From: Saccharospirillum sp. | Lineage (GTDB): Bacteria; Pseudomonadota; Gammaproteobacteria; Pseudomonadales; Natronospirillaceae | Direction of reading: 5' to 3' | NCBI GenBank assembly: GCA_018402545.1 | Contig: JAGYIL010000004.1 | Coordinates: 288,422-352,421 of the forward strand | DNA length: 64,000 nucleotides | Part shown: piece by piece, positions 59,642-64,000 of the stretch | How positions within the stretch are numbered: position 1 is the stretch's first letter | Layout of the letters: every line of letters starts with the position of its first letter | Position numbers and translations under genes: made by a program | The notes under the pieces: model-generated | Seen by the model: only the letters and a program-made list of their open reading frames with translations | What the model was told of the DNA's origin: nothing | Database searches by the model: none

Positions 59642-61297
59642 TTACTTAATCCAATGTTTTCCCCAGTGGGTAATGTCGTACTGAACGGCTTTATTCATGA
59701 ATGACTGAATCGACAGTTCGGTTTCAGCTTCGGCTGCTTCCCTTTGCTCATCGATCATGTGCGTCGTCTGCGCCAGAATAGAGGTTACAAAGGCTATCGC
59801 GTCTGCGTTGACCTCCAGCGCGCGCATGTCGAAGTTATCGATGGTGTCGCAGGCCGCATGATAGCATTCGTCGTAGGCTACGCCGGCTTCGCCACCGAAT
59901 TCCAAGGCCTCTTCCTCGGTCTTGATGCCTTCTGCGCCGGTAAAGAGCCCGCCAAAGGGAATGTCTTCAACGAAGAATTCCGCATAGTCGGAACGGAAGC
60001 TGATTTCGCTGCCAACATAGGATTCACCTCTGAGCTCGAAGTAGGTCTCGAACATCGCTTCAATAGCCGCCGATCCCGCTGGGCCTTCGAGCCCGAATTC
60101 GGAACCGTCGCCATCGTAGATGCCGTAAACAAAATTCGGCGAGGCGATCATGTCAAAGTTCAGGTAGGCCTTGATCCGTTCAAGCTCGGTTTCACCCAGG
60201 TTTTGAACGTATTGGGTCGAGCCAACCAGCCCGGCCTCCTCGGCGCCCCACCAGGCGAAACGAACCTTGTTCTGGGTACGGGCTTTCTTCATCAGGTTGG
60301 CCATTTCCAAAAGAGCGGCACTGCCTGATGCGTTGTCGTTAATGCCCGCGCCTTCGGCAACGGAGTCGAGGTGAGCGCCGAGCATCACAACGTTGTTCGG
60401 GTTACCCCAGCGGCTCTCGGCAATGACGTTGTCGACCGAACGGGTTTCGCGCAATACATCGGCCAGCATCGACAAGACCAGGCCATCCGTTTCGGCCCAG
60501 GTGACGCCGTTATCGTAGGTGGCGAAGAAGACCGGTATGCCGCCGCTGTATTCTTCACCCAGGGTGGCGTTGATCAGCCCTTTGTTGTCTTCATTACTGC
60601 CCTGATTGAAGATGATGACACCCACAGCGCCTGCCGTTGCTGCATTTTCGGCTTTCTGCTGAAAGGCGCAGGCACCGCGTTGCACCAGGGCGATATTGCC
60701 GGATTGAAAGGCGTCGAAGTCTTCGATTTCACAGCCGCTGGTTGAGGCATTGCCATCACCGAGATCCAGGTCTACCGCCTGAACAGTGCCGGATACGTTG
60801 CCGGGTTCTGTCTGTGAGAGGTAGGTGAAGTCTTCGTTCCAGATATAGCTGGTCGGCGTTGGAGCCAGGGAATTCAGTTGCCCGTCGCCCAGCTCGTAAA
60901 ACGCGGTGAAGTCGAAGGCATCCAGGGTTACGTTGTAACCCATGTCTTCGAGCGATTCAGCCACGAAGGCGACCGAGGCATCATAGCCGGGCAGGCCTGA
61001 GGCCCGGTTGCCGTCGTTTTCGTCAGACAAGCGTTGAAATTCTTCCAAATACGGCACGATGTTCTCGGCCTGCATGCAACGCGGCATGCGCATGGGCGTA
61101 GCCCAGCGGATTACACGGCACTCATTCTTGTGCATGTAGGCTCCACTCCAGTATGCATCCAGAAAATACGACAGGGCCGGAGGGGGTGCATTGTTCGAAT
61201 TGCCATGGAAGGGGTTTGCTAGTGCGGAATTGCCGATGAGTAAAGCGCCTGTGGCTATTGCTCCCGCCAACAGGGTTACAGGTTGGATTGATTTCAT
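59642..61297 (-). CDS. Secreted M28-family zinc aminopeptidase with PA domain
   Basis: A 551-aa exported peptidase with a signal peptide ending SALA-NP. A PA insert (GNIALVQRGACAFQQKAENA) precedes or interrupts the catalytic domain. The two-zinc site is visible: LGAHLDSVAEG and GINDNASG (His, Asp), WWGAEEAGLVG (Glu pair), NFDMIASPN (Asp) and CYHAACDT (His). It should release N-terminal amino acids from peptides in the periplasm or medium. Monocistronic, with a strong terminator. Confidence 0.92.
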   Translation of the reverse strand: MKSIQPVTLLAGAIATGALLIGNSALANPFHGNSNNAPPPALSYFLDAYWSGAYMHKNECRVIRWATPMRMPRCMQAENIVPYLEEFQRLSDENDGNRASGLPGYDASVAFVAESLEDMGYNVTLDAFDFTAFYELGDGQLNSLAPTPTSYIWNEDFTYLSQTEPGNVSGTVQAVDLDLGDGNASTSGCEIEDFDAFQSGNIALVQRGACAFQQKAENAATAGAVGVIIFNQGSNEDNKGLINATLGEEYSGGIPVFFATYDNGVTWAETDGLVLSMLADVLRETRSVDNVIAESRWGNPNNVVMLGAHLDSVAEGAGINDNASGSAALLEMANLMKKARTQNKVRFAWWGAEEAGLVGSTQYVQNLGETELERIKAYLNFDMIASPNFVYGIYDGDGSEFGLEGPAGSAAIEAMFETYFELRGESYVGSEISFRSDYAEFFVEDIPFGGLFTGAEGIKTEEEALEFGGEAGVAYDECYHAACDTIDNFDMRALEVNADAIAFVTSILAQTTHMIDEQREAAEAETELSIQSFMNKAVQYDITHWGKHWIK

Positions 61298-61530
61298 GGT
61301 TATTCCCTTGGTTGGTTATTGTTGTCTTTTGCCTATAACTCCATCAATACAGACAGTCTTTCCGCCTTGTACTGCTAAACCAAGTTGGGAGATACATACT
61401 GGTAGGTTCATGCAGGTTTTCCATGAACCGGTTCATTATTGGCGAAAAAAAACGGTCAGCCATCGTAAGCCTGGCGAAACAGGGGAAGGGGAGGGGGTTA
61501 CCTTTTCAATGACTCCAGTCCGATTGATTG

Positions 61531-62328
61531 TTACGGCTTTGCTGCCTGGTAGGCCGCATCAAGCCCCGCCAGTACGGTCGACTGAAACCCTTTATCAATC
61601 ATGCACTGAAGCCCCTGAGCGGTGGTGCCACGGTATTCGATCAGGCGGTTAACCATGTCTTCCGGGTCGGTGTTCAGGTGTTCCAATAGCCTGCTGCCAC
61701 CGACCAGCGTCTGCATAACGGCTTCAAAGGCGATAGCGTCGGTAATGCCCATCTCTTTGGCATGCGCCAGCATGGAGCTGGCCAGCAGCGCCGGGAAGGC
61801 CGGGCCGGCGCCGGTTAGAGCAGTCATATAATCCAGGTCTTGTTCGGTTGCCAGTTCGCGTGCCCTGCCACAGCTGCTCAGCAGTTGTTGTGCTGCTTCA
61901 CGGTCGGCCCGGGTTGTTGCTGCGCTTGCGTGCCAGGGCATATAGGCCTCGCCAATCTGTGCCGCCGCGTTTGGCATGGCGCGAATGATGCGCTCGCTGC
62001 CGGTCTTACGGGCAAGCTCTGCGCTGGAGACCATGGCGAGCAGTGAGATGACCGGTTTGTCGCCAACCGGCAGGTCCAGCGCGGGCAGTTGATCCGGTCG
62101 CACAGACAGCACTACCAGGTCTGCCAGGGCCAGCAGGTCATGGTTGTCGTTAACACAACGAACCTCCGGCCAGGCATCGTAAGCATCACCGCCGGAACGA
62201 GACGACACCACCAGTTGGCGTGGCGACACCAAGCCCTGGTTCAGCAGGGCCAGGCCCAGTGCGCGGCCCATCCAGCCATGGCCGCCGATAATGCCGACAA
62301 CGCGTCCGGTTAGTTTGTTTCCAGACAT
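61531..62328 (-). CDS. Pyrroline-5-carboxylate reductase-family protein
   Basis: A 265-aa protein with a Rossmann loop GIIGGHGWMGRALGLAL and the ProC dimer-domain signature TALTGAGPAFPALLASS, RGTTAQGLQ. True ProC makes proline. Here it overlaps a TetR gene by 19 bp and faces an NADH:flavin oxidoreductase, which suggests a specialised role, perhaps reducing a cyclic imine or handling a proline-like compound. Confidence 0.85.
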   Translation of the reverse strand: MSGNKLTGRVVGIIGGHGWMGRALGLALLNQGLVSPRQLVVSSRSGGDAYDAWPEVRCVNDNHDLLALADLVVLSVRPDQLPALDLPVGDKPVISLLAMVSSAELARKTGSERIIRAMPNAAAQIGEAYMPWHASAATTRADREAAQQLLSSCGRARELATEQDLDYMTALTGAGPAFPALLASSMLAHAKEMGITDAIAFEAVMQTLVGGSRLLEHLNTDPEDMVNRLIEYRGTTAQGLQCMIDKGFQSTVLAGLDAAYQAAKP

Positions 62329-62981
62329 TCCGCCGCTCTCCGTTGATCGTAAGCCTGCAACCAGTCTTGCAGGTTGGGTGCGTGACGCGAGACGAAACGC
62401 TCAAGGTCAGACCGCTCGCAGGGGTGGCCGGTGAAAATCAGGATGTAGTCGGCAAAGCGTCCGATACGCACGGCTTTGGTTTCATGGGTGTGCATCGAGA
62501 TATAGCCGATCTGCGTTAGATAAATAGTGCGTGCGCGGACGCCTGCTTCATGGGGTGGGTAGTTGAAGCGCAGTAGCATGTTGGTTAGCGCTTGCAGTCG
62601 GCGTTCGTCGGCGGCGGCGACTTCTTTGGCCACTTTGGCGTTCTGCATGGCCCAGTTTCGCACGGCGTATTCGAATTCCGAGTCAAACAGCTGCTCATCC
62701 AGCCAGCAGTCGAACACATTGAGCGTGGCTTCAACCACAGTACCGGCATAGCGTTCGGTTTGTTGAATGAGGCCATCGGTGTTGTGAGCCTTCCACCGGT
62801 CGATCAGACGGTCGAGCAGGGCCTCTCGATCTTTGAAAAACCAGTAGAAGCTGGTGCGGGATGTGTTCAGAGCCTTGGCCAGAGGCAGTATTTTCACCGC
62901 GTCCACCCCGGATTGAATCAGTAGGCGGTAGGCGGCATCGAGCCAGTCTTCCGCACGGCCTTTGTCGGTATCGGTTTTCAT
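62310..62981 (-). CDS. TetR-family regulator
   Basis: A 223-aa repressor with an N-terminal helix-turn-helix (VKILPLAKALNTSRTSFYWFF) and a ligand-binding C-terminal domain. Its start is 134 bp from that of the divergent flavin oxidoreductase gene, with an inverted repeat of TGTACAC words between. Its end overlaps the ProC-like gene, so it controls that gene and probably the oxidoreductase. Confidence 0.9.
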   Translation of the reverse strand: MKTDTDKGRAEDWLDAAYRLLIQSGVDAVKILPLAKALNTSRTSFYWFFKDREALLDRLIDRWKAHNTDGLIQQTERYAGTVVEATLNVFDCWLDEQLFDSEFEYAVRNWAMQNAKVAKEVAAADERRLQALTNMLLRFNYPPHEAGVRARTIYLTQIGYISMHTHETKAVRIGRFADYILIFTGHPCERSDLERFVSRHAPNLQDWLQAYDQRRAAECLETN

Positions 62982-63029
62982 GGTGCCCTCTGAAAAAAGT
63001 GAACGATTCAGTCATCTGGCGTTAATTGA

Positions 63030-63068
63030 ATGTACACCAATGTCTTTTTAATTGACACAAGTGTACAT
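63030..63068. promoter_or_regulatory. Probable TetR operator and promoter
   Basis: ATGTACACCAATGTC (63030-63044) and GACACAAGTGTACAT (63054-63068) are inverted, 12 of 15 bases matching. TTGACA (63053-63058) within it could be the -35 box of the flavin oxidoreductase gene. Confidence 0.65.
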
Positions 63069-63114
63069 GATCGATAGCGTGTTTAGCCAGCCGGTATTCG
63101 ACAGGAGACAGACC

Positions 63115-64000
63115 ATGGCTCAAGACCCGTTGTTGCAACCTTTCCAGCTCAAGCATCTGACCATAAAGAACCGTCTGATGATGACCGCGCATGAACCCGC
63201 CTACCCGGTAGACGGCATGCCCACCGAGCTGTACCGGGCTTACCATGTCGAGCGCGCCAAAGCCGGTATCGGACTGACCATGACCGCCGGTTCCGCCGCT
63301 GTCGCAAAAGACAGCCCGCCGGTGTTCAACAATATTCTGGCCTACAAAGACGAGGTCGTGCCCTGGCTGCGCGAATTAACGGACGCCTGCCACGAACATG
63401 GCACTGCGGTGATGATTCAACTGACTCACCTCGGCCGCCGCACCCGGTGGGACAAAGCCGACTGGTTGCCGGCTGTTTCCGCCTCCCACAATCGCGAAGC
63501 CTCACACCGCGCCTTTCCCAAGCAGGTTGAAGACTGGGACATTGACCGTCTGATTCGTGACTACGCCGACGCCGCAGAACGCATGCACGCCGCCGGGCTC
63601 GATGGCATCGAACTGCAGGCCTATGGCCACCTGATGGACCAGTTCTGGTCGCCGTTGACGAATACCCTGGATGAACCCTATGGCGGAAGCCTGGATAACC
63701 GGTTGCGGTTCACCTTTGACGTGCTAAAAGCCATTCGTGAGCGGGTTGGGCCAGAGTTTATTGTTGGCGTGCGGTATACCGGTGACGAGCAACTGCCAGG
63801 TGGTTTGAACGCCGATGAAGGGCTGGATATATCGCGGCGTCTGAAAGACAGCGGCATGGTCGATTTCCTCAACGTGGTGCGTGGTCACATTGATACCGAC
63901 CCGGGCCTGACCGATGTGATTCCGGTTCAGGGCATGCCCAGCGCCCCGCATCTGGATTTTGCCGGCGAGATTAAACGCCAGGTCGATTTCCCCACCTTTC
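63115..64000 (+). CDS. NADH:flavin oxidoreductase (old yellow enzyme family), 3' end outside the window
   Basis: The N-terminal 295 residues of an OYE/dienoyl-CoA-reductase-like flavoenzyme. It has the FMN-barrel opening FQLKHLTIKNRLMMTAHEP, VMIQLTHLGRRTRW and the GLDGIELQAYGHLMDQFWSP strand. This branch includes N-methyl amino-acid demethylases such as those of proline-betaine breakdown. A ProC-like gene and TetR gene nearby fit that kind of pathway. AGGAGA precedes the ATG; the frame is open to the window end. Confidence 0.85.
   Translation, partial: MAQDPLLQPFQLKHLTIKNRLMMTAHEPAYPVDGMPTELYRAYHVERAKAGIGLTMTAGSAAVAKDSPPVFNNILAYKDEVVPWLRELTDACHEHGTAVMIQLTHLGRRTRWDKADWLPAVSASHNREASHRAFPKQVEDWDIDRLIRDYADAAERMHAAGLDGIELQAYGHLMDQFWSPLTNTLDEPYGGSLDNRLRFTFDVLKAIRERVGPEFIVGVRYTGDEQLPGGLNADEGLDISRRLKDSGMVDFLNVVRGHIDTDPGLTDVIPVQGMPSAPHLDFAGEIKRQVDFPTF

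Noticed and set aside
1-64000. tRNA, rRNA or tmRNA genes
   Set aside because: No cloverleaf-like or rRNA-like sequence was noticed by eye on either strand; a covariance-model scan would be needed to exclude small RNAs.

Overview
The window comes from a GC-rich heterotrophic proteobacterium. The mix of two TRAP transporter clusters, a cyanide-insensitive-type bd oxidase, YeiH/YeiE, GlsB-type glutaminase and Csu-type pilus genes fits a marine gammaproteobacterium of the Oceanospirillales kind; that placement is inference from gene content. No rRNA or tRNA gene, CRISPR array or replication origin was seen.

Layout. 0.3-5.6 kb: bd oxidase (cydAB type), a bicupin protein, and a yeiH gene divergent from its likely LysR regulator. 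5.6-13.5 kb: a catabolic or uptake regulon with a TRAP transporter, TauD-like dioxygenase, aldo/keto reductase, GntR regulator and Gfo/Idh/MocA dehydrogenase. A 23-bp motif occurs as an inverted pair between the transporter and dioxygenase genes and once more between the reductase and regulator genes, so the GntR protein probably controls the whole block. 13.5-15.2 kb: a membrane diguanylate cyclase. 15.3-24.7 kb: a LysR-controlled aromatic-type catabolic operon (citryl-CoA-lyase-like protein, CoA transferase, intradiol dioxygenase, second TRAP transporter, RutE-like nitroreductase, Tat-exported amidohydrolase), with a hairpin after the TRAP binding protein.

24.7-32.7 kb is an AT-richer accessory island. 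Small same-strand genes are separated by attC-like recombination sites, with no integron integrase in view, so it looks like a cluster of attC sites lacking an integrase (CALIN). One cassette encodes a two-TM protein with a SAVED-like domain, as in CBASS effectors; others encode a small HExxH protein, a zinc ribbon and unknown proteins. The island is peppered with about 70-bp inverted-repeat elements ending in GACACCCAC/GTGGGTGTC-like termini, and holds a RAYT-type Y1 transposase that may mobilise them. Its right edge is the 3' end of a histone-deacetylase-family gene whose last codons lie inside one of these elements.

32.7-46 kb: mostly ordinary metabolic and membrane genes, including a LysR-linked pair (D-threonine-aldolase-like and ornithine-cyclodeaminase-like) that resembles half of the beta-hydroxyaspartate pathway, and a three-gene membrane/winged-helix/DUF4173 operon. 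45.7-53.2 kb: a secreted phospholipase-A2-like protein, an ECF-like sigma factor, a VOC protein, a two-haem-motif lipoprotein coupled to a DUF1501 protein, an EamA transporter and glutaminase. 53.5-57.7 kb: a four-gene Csu-type chaperone-usher operon. 57.7-64 kb: a DUF1801 protein, serine hydrolase, secreted M28 aminopeptidase, and a TetR/ProC-like operon divergent from an NADH:flavin oxidoreductase that runs off the window.
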